From Limanda limanda (taxonomy: Eukaryota; Chordata; Actinopteri; Pleuronectiformes; Pleuronectidae): a stretch of DNA of 64,000 nucleotides. The notes beneath the pieces are model-generated. The model did no database searches and had not been told where the DNA came from. It saw nothing but the letters and a program-made list of their open reading frames with translations. Position numbers and translations under genes: made by a program. Every line of letters begins with the position of its first letter. Position 1 is the first letter of the stretch. The DNA lies in contig NC_083653.1 in the NCBI RefSeq assembly GCF_963576545.1, positions 19,743,639-19,807,638 on the forward strand. Reading direction: 5' to 3'. Below, piece after piece: positions 25,738 through 38,541 of this stretch.

Positions 25738-27492
25738 GTTTATGCACAAAAAAAACTTGTGTGGGTTTAGGATGAAGTTATGGTTTTGCCTTTGTCACCA
25801 GTGTTGATTTCTTACATTCAGGAAGTGAACAGTGTTTTCCTGAGTGAAAGTCTGGTATTTTCTCAACACACCCATCCACCTCAACCTCCTCTAGACACAC
25901 TCAAACAAAGTCATCTCACCTTTGCTCCCATACTAATTACCACGAGTGGTAATAATAAAACAGAATTATGGGTCATAATGAGATGCTTGCAAACACGACC
26001 TACAGGCTTGTTTTGGTTTTTTAACAAGGGGACATTCTCAAATTTCATCAGTCCACCTTTGCCATTCCAAACAGCATAGCATATGGCTCCAGATACCCCA
26101 GGGGGGGAAATAACAACGTGGGGCCGGCAAGGGTGCCTCACGACAGGGAGCACCCTCACTCATTAAAGATCATAATTCATGTTTTTGCTGTTCCGGTCAT
26201 TAAAACCCAGCCCCAAGGGAAATGGTTTTCAGAGCATTGATGCAGATGTTAAGCGAACACGAAAGAAACTATTTATGAAACAAAAGCAGTGGGAAGGTCA
26301 CATACAGAACAACAGAGGCTGGAAATCTGGAGAATAGAAGGACTCATTTTTGTTGAAGCAGATTTTAAAATAATTAATTAATTTCAATATATCTACTATG
26401 TTGGAAATACATGTAATAAATTATCATTTTAAACGTTTTATTATCATATCAAATTATTTGTGTCATTAAGTCAAAAACCTACCTACACTCAACTCTTGGC
26501 CAGTAGATGGCAGTTGTGCTTTGTAATCTCATGAACTGGCTGTATTCCTTATATGGTCAGTAAAGATAACAACAAGGCAGAAAGTGTTCTATTTGTAATT
26601 ATTAAAAATACTGGGCCAATGAGTCAACATGCAGTCTTCATGCAGCATATTACATGTGCTTCTAATGTTGTACTGGCACCTGAAATGAAAGTGAGGGGGA
26701 ACTAAATGTGTATTACTACATGTTGTTCTAATTTATTCCTTAAATTCAATTTGAATCTATGGTAAATATACATGATTTCAAGAAAATATAATGGTGTTAT
26801 GTCTCCTGTAGCTACAGCTGGACAGTATCAGCATGTGAGATTCCAGCTTTGTCGGCTTTGAACAAAATGTGCCACCTCAAGACAGGACAGGATCCATCAC
26901 TTGAGTTATAAAGCATAAGGAAGAGAGACACACAAAGTTAGCTAGGGGACAACTCTGCAGCCATGCGGTGGCAGTCTCAGAATTCATTGTGAGCCTTGTG
27001 CTTCACATCACCTGGAGTCCTGGTGAGGTACAGGTCCAGTCGCATGGGGTGTCTGACAGGAAGTGTCCTTCAAAACACAAATACAACAGCAGCCAGCAGA
27101 CATGCAGAGGAAGAATATCTAGAGAGGAGACAGAACTTACTTATAAATGAGTTATTTCCTGGACCTGTTGAGCAGCATCCACTGTGTCACCTGTCAGCAG
27201 ATCTTGCCCAGCAAGAACACTGGTCGGCTGACACTACACCTGGCCCACCAGCTCTGACAGTGACAGGATAGAAACCTACAAACCCGTCTTTACCAGAAGG
27301 ACTGGAGCACACAGAGGAGACAGTGAAACTGACAAATGCCAAAATTCAAAATATAAGTCAACCAAATAAACATCTTTAAAGTAAATTTTGTATAGTACCT
27401 TACAAAGAGACACAAGGACTCTTTACATATTTAGGGAGAAATACATATTTCAGGGGACACAGACAAAGACAAGGTAGCAGGATAGCATCAAA
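25738..27492. other. gene-free stretch
   Basis: Only the CTCF-type motif at 26,500 stands out. Confidence 0.5.
26500..26513 (+). promoter_or_regulatory. CTCF-type motif in unique sequence
   Basis: CCAGTAGATGGCAG matches the CTCF core CCASYAGRKGGCR with one substitution at the last base. I see no transposon around it. Confidence 0.35.
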
Positions 27493-27795
27493 CTAGGCTG
27501 TGTGCATTTTTAAACTGAGAGTTTTGAGTAATTTTTTAAATGTCTCAGGGAATTTGGCATTGCGGATCTCTATTGGTAGAGCATTCCAGAGGGTGGGGGC
27601 CACCATGCTAAAGTCCCGGTCTCCAAAAGTCTTCAGTCTGGTGATGGGGATGCTGAGCAGACTCCAGTCAGAGGATTGCAGATCCCTGGATGGGGTGTCG
27701 GGTCGGAGTAGGTACGATTTGAATTGCGGAGCGAGGCCTTGGAGGAATTTGTAAGAGAACAGAAGGAGTTTGTAGGTGATCCGGGATTCACCTGG
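27493..27795 (-). pseudogene. LINE-2-type reverse transcriptase C-terminal fragment
   Basis: The minus-strand translation contains RITYKLLLFSYKFLQGLAPQ, LLRPDTPSRDLQSSDWSLLS, TRLKTFGDRDFSMVAPTLWN and ALPIEIRNAKFPETFKKLLK, the conserved tail of L2/CR1-clade ORF2 proteins (TYKALNGLAP, LRSSD, GDRAFS-AAP-LWN-LP). It ends at a TAG (27,495-27,493). The polymerase core and endonuclease are absent, so this is a 5'-truncated insertion. Unrelated-looking sequence lies upstream. Confidence 0.85.
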
Positions 27796-30369
27796 CATAT
27801 GTGAGCATTGCACAGCGATCTCTTGGCTACATTCTGGTTAACACATCATGCTAGTGTTACGAATTCACTAGGAGCTGGACCTAAGTGCAACACACCAGAT
27901 CACAGGAGCAGGTCATTAGGGTTTTTTGCCAAAAGGCAGTTAAGGTCGGGTAGGAGGTTGGAAGGTTCAGAGGAGGGATGAGCAGAGTGAAAAGGCAGGT
28001 TTAAATACGATGCACAAGACGATGCACAGAACGGTATAATTATTTTAACAAAACCCACCAAGGCAAACTGTAAACTTGTATCCAGAAGTGGCCGACTCCA
28101 ACTACCACAGTGTTCCACAGAGGTTGTGCAGCGTTCTGGCAGCGAGTGGATGAAAAGGTCTGTATTTATACAATCAACCCTGCAGTGAGCAGTGAGCAGT
28201 GAGGAGGAGGAGGAGTATAGGCCAGGTAACGAGGAGGCAGGACTGGAGAATTATGAGAGACGCCTGCCACACTCACACATACACTACACAGAGGGACACA
28301 CAAGAGGTGTGTCTCAAAACAGGGGGCCACATCTTCCGGAGGCTGACCGACGTCAGAGCGGCGAGACTAGACTATCCCAATTTGAAGATAAAAATCTTTC
28401 TGTATTAAATCATAACCAGTAAAATGTTAAAAGTCCCAAATTGAGCTTTTTTATCAGGATGTACAATATAATCAAAACAAACAAATAATTAAGAAATAAG
28501 GAAATAGAACAGAATAAAATAAAATAATATATGTAATTAAATTCCCTGGGTTCTACAGCAGCATCACAACACCATGGCCTGATTGATTTGACTCAGCTAC
28601 AGTATAAAGACATAATGATGCTCAAAGACACAGAGATTATCCTGCAGGGATGGATTGAACACTTAGATTGGCTTGAGTGTATGTGTGTATCTAATAAATG
28701 TGTATAACTGAAGCTTTTTGTTATAAAAACTCATGTTCATCAATAGAAGAGTTGACAAAACTTTGTTGCTGCTCCTGTTCCTAACTTTAGCTCAATAAGC
28801 AAGAGGACGCTCTTAACTAATAACTCACCTTTGCCCAGCTGACTGATGTGTGGGCACTTTGCAGATCTGCACATTCTGCACCCAGCGTGCCATAACATCT
28901 GATTATCTATTCGAAATCAGGCCCAAGGAAACAGTCTCAGCAGTAGTATCGGTGTCCGGGTGTTTCAAGAGAGCTAACGTTGGAAAACTAGCTGAGAGGA
29001 GGAGGTCTAAAAACCATCCTCAGATCCCTAAGGAGGTCACTGATTATTAGTGAGAGAAGTGTTGTTTAAATATATCTATCCTTCATCTATTAAAATGAAC
29101 AGTGAGTGTTACAAATTGCCAAAGCACAGCCATAAGGCTAAAACACCCCCTAGACTACAGGGTTGTTAAAATCAGCCTCTTGCTCTGGTCATTGGTCTGA
29201 TTGCCTACAAGACGCAGTACAGCAAACTACCTGATCTCAACAAAAACACAATGTACTGGAACTCTTAAATGCTGCTTGGAGACATATTATTTTAAAAGCA
29301 CACTGGCCTCTGTATTATTTATTATGCTGCTGCAGAAATCCGCTTGTTTCACACAAGCCCCATATGGGCCCATACCTTCAAATGATGTCCACAGATTGAA
29401 TCCCGAACATCTGCAGCCTCCTCCCGATTGAGTTACTTTGTTTTATTGCCTCTTATGAGTTTTCCCCCTGGCCTCCACAGCCTCTGACACTGTCCAGCAG
29501 GTGTAGTGCTGCCACTGTGTGTATGGAGGTGACAGCTACTGGTGTGTGTGTGTGTGTGATGTGGGCTCTGTGTTCAAAACCTTTGGTGTGTGGTGGTGAT
29601 AATAGTGTTAATTGTGCCAATTGTTCCAAACTGTTTTCATTCACTGGTTGTCAAATACTGACACTTTGTCAAACTTCATCTCAATGATTTGTGCGAGGTT
29701 CTCAGTGACACACAGTTTTCAGTTGACTCATTGTAAACCCATTCATCTCAACACGCCTGTTCCATCACTTCTTGTCTCCATACTGTGTTGAGTGTCAAAT
29801 GGCAGGGTGCTTTAGTATATAGCAACCAACATCTTTGTCCGATAACATACTTGAGGCTTGATTCCATGGCAACCATGACATATTGTTGTGTTTTGACTTC
29901 TACGATTCAAAACTGAAGAGAACAAACAGAAACTTAGTTGAGTTATTAAGCTGATGACCCCATTTTTAAAGCTATCTGCATCATGTCTCAGGTCTCCAAT
30001 GGGAATGTAAGAGTGTAAGTCCAATATCGTGCTGCCTGGATTGACTTTGTGATGACAAAGTAATGTCATTTTACATTGGAGTCAATAGACAGCCAGAGAT
30101 GAGTATCTTCTCACAAGTTGGTAAACATCAGTCAACTGAAGTTAATGTGCGTTATTGCACAGATACCAATTCGTAGCTCACAAGTAGAGTTCAGTTCCTA
30201 AACCATATACAGCACATTTTAACAAAAGTTTATAAAAATAGGTTCAATATTTATGTGCATTCCTATCCACTACTTTTATGCAACTATTAGGAGAATGTTT
30301 ATGGAGATAAGTAGTAAGTAGAACTTATTCTCAAGTCAAGTGCTGTAATATACTATTGCTATTGCATGC
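27796..30369. other. gene-free stretch
   Basis: A GA-rich patch near 28,190-28,260 and a short GT run near 29,545. No exon is recognised. Confidence 0.5.
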
Positions 30370-30640
30370 TTCAGCAAGCCCTGCTAGAAAGACCACCATA
30401 GAGCAGCATCATGCTGGTCATAGCAGCAATACCAATATATGTTCTGCTCTGGTGCTGGTTTACTGGTCCCCAGCATTTGATACTAGTATTTGGGTGATGG
30501 TGACTAGCATGGTCTTGCTGGGGAAACCTTCTCACCAGTAAGAGCAGCACAGCTATGCTAATCCACCTGCCATATGAGCACCAAACCAGTAAATATCCAC
30601 ATAGACCAGTATTGTTTCCATGCAGGTCTTCCATGATGTC
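30370..30640. repeat. CTGGT/ACCAG-rich repeat
   Basis: Many copies of CTGGT and its complement (GCATCATGCTGGTCATAGCA, GGTGCTGGTTTACTGGTCCC, CTAGCATGGTCTTGCTGGGG, CACCAAACCAGTAAA) in both orientations, as in a known fish fold-back repeat type. Boundaries are uncertain. Confidence 0.4.
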
Positions 30641-33600
30641 ATATAACACCAACTGTCACACGTGTTAATTGAGCTGGTCTCTCCTGCTGTGTATATGCTG
30701 CATGCTTTGTCCTTGAAACAACGATTCTCTTGTTTATGTGCATTAGCATTGAGGTTAATCATGTGACCCACGTTTATACAGAACAATTAAGACAACAAGC
30801 ACAAATGCAGAAAATGTGAACATAAGCAAGGGTTACCATTCCAACAGAGGGAAGGAGTGGTGGTGTTGAAACATTTGAAAGTCATATCTATCTCTATATT
30901 GCTTATTAGACTTCTATGACTTTGTAGAAGAACAAGGAAAATGCATCTGTTCAGTAATAATCTAACTACCTTCATGCTTATCCACGAGTCCTGCAGGACA
31001 ACCAGCGCATAGTACTTACTAGAACTAATGGCTTTAAAATGTACATTATATTTCCACCTCTTCTTTCTTTCCTTCGTTACATGGAATTGTTTAATGTTAA
31101 ACTAGCTAGCATTGGCTAAGGATGGCAATGTCGGTTGGTCACCTGCTTAGAAATGTACACAACATTATAGGTTTGGCCGGTATAATGGTATGAAGGTACA
31201 GTGGTGCTTTAAATCCTAAAAGGTATTGACAAGTGGTCGGCCATGATACAAACTACAGAGCTGGAGGATCTGGTGAAGGTAAGTAACCATTATTGTCAAG
31301 TTTGGCCCACACAGCCTCAGAGTTTGTACTTCTAGTTCAGCATCTGAACAGATTGCATTGCAGGGATCTTAGTCACCAGAGGATACACCAACAGCCGCAC
31401 AAAAGAAAACTGTAGTTTTCTCGGCAAGAATCTAGATGATTACATCTGCAGGAGCTGTATGAACTAAAGCAAAGATGATTCATCACCTATAGCTGCTTTA
31501 AAGCTGTAGGCTTAGGATTTAAATAGGCCAAATGATCCCATTGGCCAAACTACAAGACCAACATTAGATGGTGTTGTTGAATGGAGAGAGTACCAGTATA
31601 ACACAGTCGTCAGACCAGGAGTTGGAATGATGTTAGGCCAGTATAGTGTGTCTTTTATTCTGCCCTTTCATTGGTCCAGTTTAACCTGCCACAGATTCTG
31701 AAGGCTGCTGCAACATGTTATACTGTGAGAGAAGAAATAAATTAATGACGACTAGTTTGTGGTGTCTCCCAACGTATTACCGGCAGAAATGAGCAACGGA
31801 GAAAATCTGTCAAACAGCCAAGAATTACAGCTGTCATGGATGATGTGCTCAAAAAGCTCTGGAAAACGCAAACTGTCAGAGGAAATTATGTTGACTGCTT
31901 CAAGAGCCTGACAGTAGAGAGTGTGAGTCTGTCACTGACAGACACACAAATGTGGGTTTTATACATTACCATATTTCCTGTGTTTCACGTGGGCTCCAGT
32001 GATGTGGACTCTCGTCTCCTTAGATCAAATTTTGAAATATCACTACAGCAGATAATTCATCTTAAAAGACACTGTTCCTTTATATCTGAAGAGTTATGTG
32101 CAAATAATTTTAAAACTAAAACTACAGTATGTTGGGGGTAAGAAAAACAAAAAGCAATAGATGAGAAATGTTTGATGTTAATTAGCAGGAAATACCAGAT
32201 CTCAGTTCCTGGTATTTTGTGAAGTTGTTAACAAAATCAGATTATAATTTAGGAGACATATGCTCATATTCAGGTTCATGATTCTTACTTGGGTTAGTAC
32301 ATTAGTTTAGTTAGGTTCACATCATTAGGTTAGTAGAAAGATTTACATGCTCTGATGTTCAGAATACTCACTTTCCACATACAGCCCATTGCTGAAGCTT
32401 CTCTTCAGCCTTTCTGGACACTTGGGTTTAGCTTCTGTCTAAGAGGCCACTTTAAGGTCAGTTTGCTATATATGCTTTAGCTTAATCCATAAAGTATAGA
32501 TCAAACTTTTAAAAGTACACTGTCCTAAGAAAATGTCAGTATTTGACTGTGCACAGTTCACTCGGTCAAAGCTGCACAAATTGGTTGTTTTTGAAGCAGA
32601 AGTTTGTGCCTGCAACAGCAATGTGTTTCCCTCATGGCTCAGACCAAAGGCATGTAGCCTGTGAGCTGAATGCAAACACAGACTACAGTGATGGACTGTG
32701 GCCGGGCCGCAGCAGCAGGACTGTGCTAAACCACACAGAGCTGGGATCCCTGACCAGACGTCCATCTCTTCATTCTGACATGTGGCTCAGTGTGATACAT
32801 CTCACATGTCAGTACTCAGTTTTTCTGCAGTATAAAAGGTTGAGTACTGTTGAAGCGGCCAGCCCATAAAAATAGCAGACACAAAATGTGTTTGAATATG
32901 TCTGTGATATTTTGGTGTAATAATGTGCTTTCACGCTCACAGTTCTGACCTGTTTAGGTACAACAGACAGTCAGAGGACAGTCCATCCTCTGCACTGTCG
33001 CTACATGACCCATTTTCTAAATGGGTCCTCATGCACCACAGCTCAAATGGGCGTTTAGCAAAATCTCAGTGAGGCTGCTCAGGTTAAATAAATACAGATG
33101 ATAACGAGGCCAACAATGGAAGTTCAAAACTATGGCTAGGGAAAGTCCCCAGACGGCCAGCACTGGATGAATAAATGCTTTAAAAACTGACTCGAGAAAA
33201 TATCAAAATGATTCTTGTGAGTTACTTATTTCCAGGTCATGAGGAAGGAGATTCAGCCCCAAACATCTCCCTGACTTTCCCAGTTCCACTGTTCAACTCG
33301 GGAGATGTTTTGTGGACAGACATGAAAAACACACAAAAGATGGGATGAATACATTTAAGTATGGTGTGTGTTACATCTGCACTCTGCTGTATTCTCTCAA
33401 TAGCTTTCTCAGCAATTTTACTTCATGATAATAGGTAATAATAATAATGTGCATAACACTGCATCTTCTCTAACCTTACAAAGCCTCTTTTGTAGACATA
33501 AATGTGTACGAGAGAGAAATCTTTAATTGTATCCCTGTTGGTTTGCTGTTTTCTCTCCTCTGTGCCGTGCATTTACAACTCTCACCAAGTCCAAACTGTG

Positions 33601-35214
33601 GCAGGCCTTCTAGTGAACAACTCCACCGCTTCATCAATGGAACAGTTTGATGTGAGGGGATGAAGGAGGAAGAGTTTCCCTTGTAAGAAACAAAGTAATG
33701 AATCCTCAGTTAATTGTGTGTTACGTTACGTATAAGAAAGGGAGGAGAAACACTTGTCCACCTTGTGGCTTGTTTAATTGGAACAAGTGATTAGTTGTTA
33801 GCAAGACATTCGCAGAGAAAGAGCGATTTCACTGCTGTTTGGTGGAATCTAAATGTTAGAAATATTCTTCAATGTACTCAAGCCACATGAAGTGCTCAAA
33901 GTAGGCAGAGCAAGCATTGATTGAGATCCCTTATTGATTGTTTGTTTTTCATATACCCTTTTACTATATTCAAGGTTATTATGCAAGGTCAGTATTAACC
34001 AAACTAAGAATAATAATTTTCTGTCAAAAGATTAGCAGGCACATGTTTTGGCTCACAGATACTCACGGGATCATGATTAGAAATGTAAATCTGCGTTGAC
34101 TGATTTTATTTTAGTCACTTTGAAACCATGGCAACAAGCTGATAACGCAACTCTGAAATCGAACCTTGTGAAATGGATCGGGCTAGAACGGCAGTAAACA
34201 GCTGAAGTAGATAGTTTCTGCCCATAGAAACTTAGGTGAAGACATGTGTCCAAACATGCTGGTCATTTCTTATCACAGTACTAAATCTTACCTTAAATAA
34301 GTGAATCTAGCAACAAAGGCTCTAAGTTAGAACAACTGCCAGCAAACTCCCTGATGATATTGTGGAAACTCAGACAGCCACCCAATGGTGTTACTTCATG
34401 ACTAAAGCCCCAAGCCAAAAATATGTAGCTTTTGTCTGAAGTGGGAATAGATACAGTCGACATTCACTCCTTGGACAAATGACTCTGCAGTACAAGGGTT
34501 AAAGGTTCTGGCTCTTATCAGGTATGATGGAACCATGACACCTTGAACGTGCCCATTTTGCAAGACAGAGACGGGAGAGAGTGCATAATTTTTCTGTGCA
34601 TTTGTGATGATTACGTTGCATCTGGGGGAAAGAACTGAAAGGAAAACTCCCCTTCTGGAATTGGGAAGGAGTCCTTCGCCTTTTTTGACAGCCGTTAAAA
34701 AAAAAAAACTGTGCATGGAGGCTTATTTTGGTGTAAAAGAGGATGCATTTGGCCCGCCAGTGTTGACTTGATCACTGAGCCAGTAAACGACTTTCACAAT
34801 TACAGGGTTGGCACAGTCCAGCCACAAAATAGTACTACAGCTTTAACCAAAAGGATGCCCCATAATTGGATGGTCAACAAGCTTGTGAGATAAGTACATT
34901 TTTTAGATGAGGGTCCAACACATACCACATGCTACCTGTTTTATTTACCATGCAGGACCAGAAAGGGAAAATGTAACTAAGCCAGCGTTCGTCTCACATC
35001 ACTTGAAGTTTCCCTAAAGAGGAGACCCACAATTCTCAGGGCTAAGTGCTCAGCAGCAGAAGCAGCAGTCGCCTGTCTACAATGAGGAGATGTTTTAAAA
35101 TAGGACTGCATGGAATGCCTTTAATGATGTAATGTGTGTTTCCGAACAGTAACTACATCTGGCAGTGCAACACATTCATGATTCTCAAGGGACAACAGAC
35201 CATAGTGGAAGAAT
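30641..35214. other. gene-free stretch
   Basis: A fragment reading GGCTAAGGATGGCAATGTCG near 31,115 resembles a teleost repeat. Otherwise nothing is recognised. Confidence 0.5.
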
Positions 35215-35261
35215 TGCAGAGCAAACACATCTCTGACAACAAGAGATGTGTTTGCTCTGCA
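35215..35261. repeat. perfect 20-bp hairpin
   Basis: TGCAGAGCAAACACATCTCT is followed by a 7-base loop (GACAACA) and its exact reverse complement. It directly abuts the 5' end of the SINE at 35,266. An RNA copy from either strand would fold into a fully paired stem. Confidence 0.95.
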
Positions 35262-35265
35262 CACA

Positions 35266-35533
35266 GGGCGGCTGTGGCTGAGGGGTAGAGTGGTTGTCCT
35301 CCAACCTGAAGGTCGGCGGTTCGATCCCCAGTCTGAACCATCTGCATGCCGAAGTGTCCTTGGGCAAGATGCTGAACCCTCAATAGCCCCCCATAGAATA
35401 ACAAAGTGCTGCAAGTAGATGCACTGTATGAATGTGTGTATGAATGGGTGAATGTGAAACTGTACTGTAAAGCGCTTTGAGTGGTCTTCATCAGACTAGA
35501 AAAGCGCTATATAAATACAAATCCATTTACCAT
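35266..35533 (+). mobile_element. tRNA-derived SINE, copy 1
   Basis: The head GTGGCTGAGGGGTAGAG and GGTCGGCGGTTCGATCC have the layout of RNA polymerase III A and B boxes. The body includes GAAGTGTCCTTGGGCAAGAT, and the tail AGCGCTATATAAATACAAAT is of the L2-tail type. The full body is shared with 44,774-45,028. Confidence 0.88.
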
Positions 35534-37190
35534 CTAACTTAAACACGAGACATAAAACACCCAATATGCAGCCTTTATCTACCCGGCGTGTTTCATCGCC
35601 TGTAGCTTTCATGAAAACCTAACAAAACACATCAGCCTAAATTATTCAACTAAACAGACTGCATGCTTAGTGGGAGATAGGAAACTGTACATAGGCACAC
35701 AGTCATGATTCTGTATTTTATGCATGATGAATCTCAAAGAACCAGGCCTCCGAAACATGTAGAGCCACTTAATCTTGTGTAAAGAAACACACAACCACGC
35801 ACATGCAACACACGATGTATTTGTCCACATAACACACTCAGAAGCTGTTAATATCTGCTGTAATTTCACACTCATCTAAAATCAGAGATATGAGATATGA
35901 ATGTGTGGTGTCGATGATCATACTGAACCCTCTGTAAAGATTATAGGTTTAGCAGCAGCTAATTAAAATAAACAGGCCAATAAAGAAAAAAAATATCGGT
36001 TTGACATTCCTTTATAATATGCTGGATCCATGCTGGAGGCGAGAAAAGCATCAGCTTGGTACAAAGCCTGCTATTATATTGTTCTTTGGCGCTCTCCTAT
36101 AATAGCAGGTTTAATGCAGGTGGAAATTATGCCGATTATGTCACCCGTTAGAATGGGAGACGCTGGCGCTCGCTGTCAAAGTCATTGTGTGAGGAGGTCA
36201 CCTTGTCAATTACATACGGTTTTGAGCAGTGCATCATGCTCTGCCACCTCCCGTCCTCCCTTCACACCATATACTCATCCTCCTATTCTCTCCATCTCTA
36301 GCTCACCCATCTCTCCTTCCATCCACAGAGTGTTCAAACTCTCCCCGCCTCTTTCCCTCCTGTGGATGTGCGATGATGAGTGAGTGTCTGACAGAGGTAG
36401 GTTTAGGGGAGGTTGCGGTACAGTAATTGCATATCATAGTGTGAAGCGCGGTGCAGGTGCACTGACAGTTAGAAGATGTGCAGCAGCAGCAGACACTGCA
36501 GGAGAGGTGGCTTTTCTTTGTATATGCTTTCTTTTAGAAAAGGGGAGTTCAACATGATAGCAAGTAGGGAACAAAGCCGGGAGCTCATCGAGGACTAACT
36601 TAGTGATTCCATTTACTTTGCAACAGTTCTCAGTGGAGCGCTTCCTTGACGGAAAAATCCCAGCCAACACCTCTGACAGGGAGATTTCACTGGGAGCCAT
36701 CAATCACTCAACATCTATGGACCCTTACTAATGGAGCTTGGAGCATGCCTTTGCAGCTAGTAAACAAAACCTAGGGAACAACCAGATGATTGGAGGTTGA
36801 TATAGATTCAAATTACTGCCCACAGTTTTGGAAAGAGACACGTCCACATTCTTTTGGCCATTTGGTATATTGCTGCTTAGCTACTTTGCAGTATCAGCCT
36901 GGATCCCAGGCTCACTATAGTTTAATTTAGAGATTACATTTTCAATGAAATTGTATTATCCAACACTGTCCTAATTCTTAGATTTTAGCTGAGCTTCTTC
37001 CTGGCAGTAATTAATATAATCCCACTGTAATCCCTCACTTTCCAATCCTGTACAGTTATTGTACGACAGGCAATATGAGATTATGATATTAAAGGTTAGC
37101 TATGAGAGATGTTCTACAATAATATAGCAGCCAACAAACAATTATATTAAAAGATAAAGTGGAGAAATGAGCAGAAAAATAAGTTGTCAT

Positions 37191-37286
<96 letters not shown>

Positions 37287-38350
37287 TATGTTTGCAATGT
37301 AGTAACTCTGCTGCAGAAATCCAGTGTTTTTGTTTACAACACAACTCCACAGTGCTGCTAAACCAGAAACACTGCAGCTACAAGTTAATTGCAGCTTTTA
37401 GCAGAACACATTGTTGAGAAGACAAAAATCATTTACCCAGTCTGCACTGCAGCAAGTAAAGTCCAAAAATGTATAATAATGCCTAAAACGAGTGTGGTAT
37501 TTGCTTTTCTTCTTGGCTCTTATGTACACACAACTTGCTGAGACCATACAGAGAGCGGGAGGTGTGGCCAACATAGCATTTATTCTGATCTGTGATTTGC
37601 AGACATCTAGTGGGAATGAATATTCTTAATATTACCTTTAATGGGTTGAATTTGCAGATAAAGAACAGCACTTGTACTTTGCTTGAGAAAAACTTTACTG
37701 TTTGAGTGCTTGACCTTGTGTACAGAGCTTTTCATATACTGTCTATGCTGCATAGTTAAACTTTGTGTTCATCCTCCCTGGGTTATCTTCAATGAAGCTG
37801 TTGTGCTTTCATGATGAACCGGTTTCTCTTTTTTGTAAAACAGTGTTTGGTCAGTGTTGCTGACTCTAGTGTGACATTGAGTGGCAATGAATATTATGTC
37901 AGTCTTGACATTGCAGATAAAGAGCAGCGCCTTTAGTTCGCTTGTGGAAAATACTTTGATGAGACGCAGCTTTTGTGCTCAGTAAAAACATTGTTACAGG
38001 TTTTTCTTCTTTTTTTGTACTTTTACTGCAGTTCAAGAGTTTCATGGTCCAGCATGGGTTGAAATCACATCGATATCTTTTGGCTTTAAACCTGAAATAC
38101 ATGGAGATCAAGCCAAAGTTTCAAAAAGGCTAATATTTCATGCAAGATTCCTAGCTTAAAACGTCTATATGTTGCTTATAAAGAAGAGGAGATACTGTAT
38201 ATTTCATTGAAACCTATTGATTACTTTGCAGCTTTAAGAAATCAGACAAGAAACAAGTTCACTCTAAAAAAAATTGTTGAATAAAAGTTTGCTATCTGAA
38301 TCTCTCAAGGTCAGAGCCGAGAACGGGGTATTTTTCAAGGTTGTCTGGCG
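35534..38350. other. intergenic, includes possible LRR-gene 3' UTR
   Basis: Holds the (GT)n tract at 37.2 kb. Two loosely similar blocks with TTGCAGATAAAGA(A/G)CAGC occur near 37,650 and 37,910. The LRR-gene UTR should lie in the last few hundred bases. Confidence 0.45.
37193..37282. repeat. (GT)n microsatellite
   Basis: About 45 GT copies with one CTGT interruption near 37,248. Confidence 0.98.
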
Positions 38351-38541
38351 CTAGGCACGGCAGAGCAGTTGGTCGTCCTTGAGGCTGGCGACGCTCTTGT
38401 TTTGGAGCTCTGGAGGGCTCAAGCATTTCAGGGCAGACCGAGGAGACAAGGTGGCCTTGGTCTGTCCCATCCACTGCACCAAGGAGCTGAGGTTACAGTC
38501 ACAACGCCACGGATTGTCATGGATGTGCAGCTTCTTCAGGT
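38351..38541 (-). CDS. LRR gene terminal exon: LRRCT cap and stop
   Basis: Acceptor ACTCTTCAG; stop TAG at 38,353-38,351. It encodes LKKLHIHDNPWRCDCNLSSL, then VQWMGQTKATLSPRSALKCL and ends KDDQLLCRA. The CDC...C...C spacing is the LRRCT type shared by LRG1, CPN2 and slit-like proteins. No canonical AATAAA is close downstream; the nearest minus-strand candidates I see are ATTAAA near 37,640 and AATAAA near 37,580. Confidence 0.9.

Noticed and set aside
35266..35340. Possible tRNA gene (A and B box-like sequence)
   Set aside because: It does not fold into a full cloverleaf and continues into a SINE body seen again at 44.8 kb.
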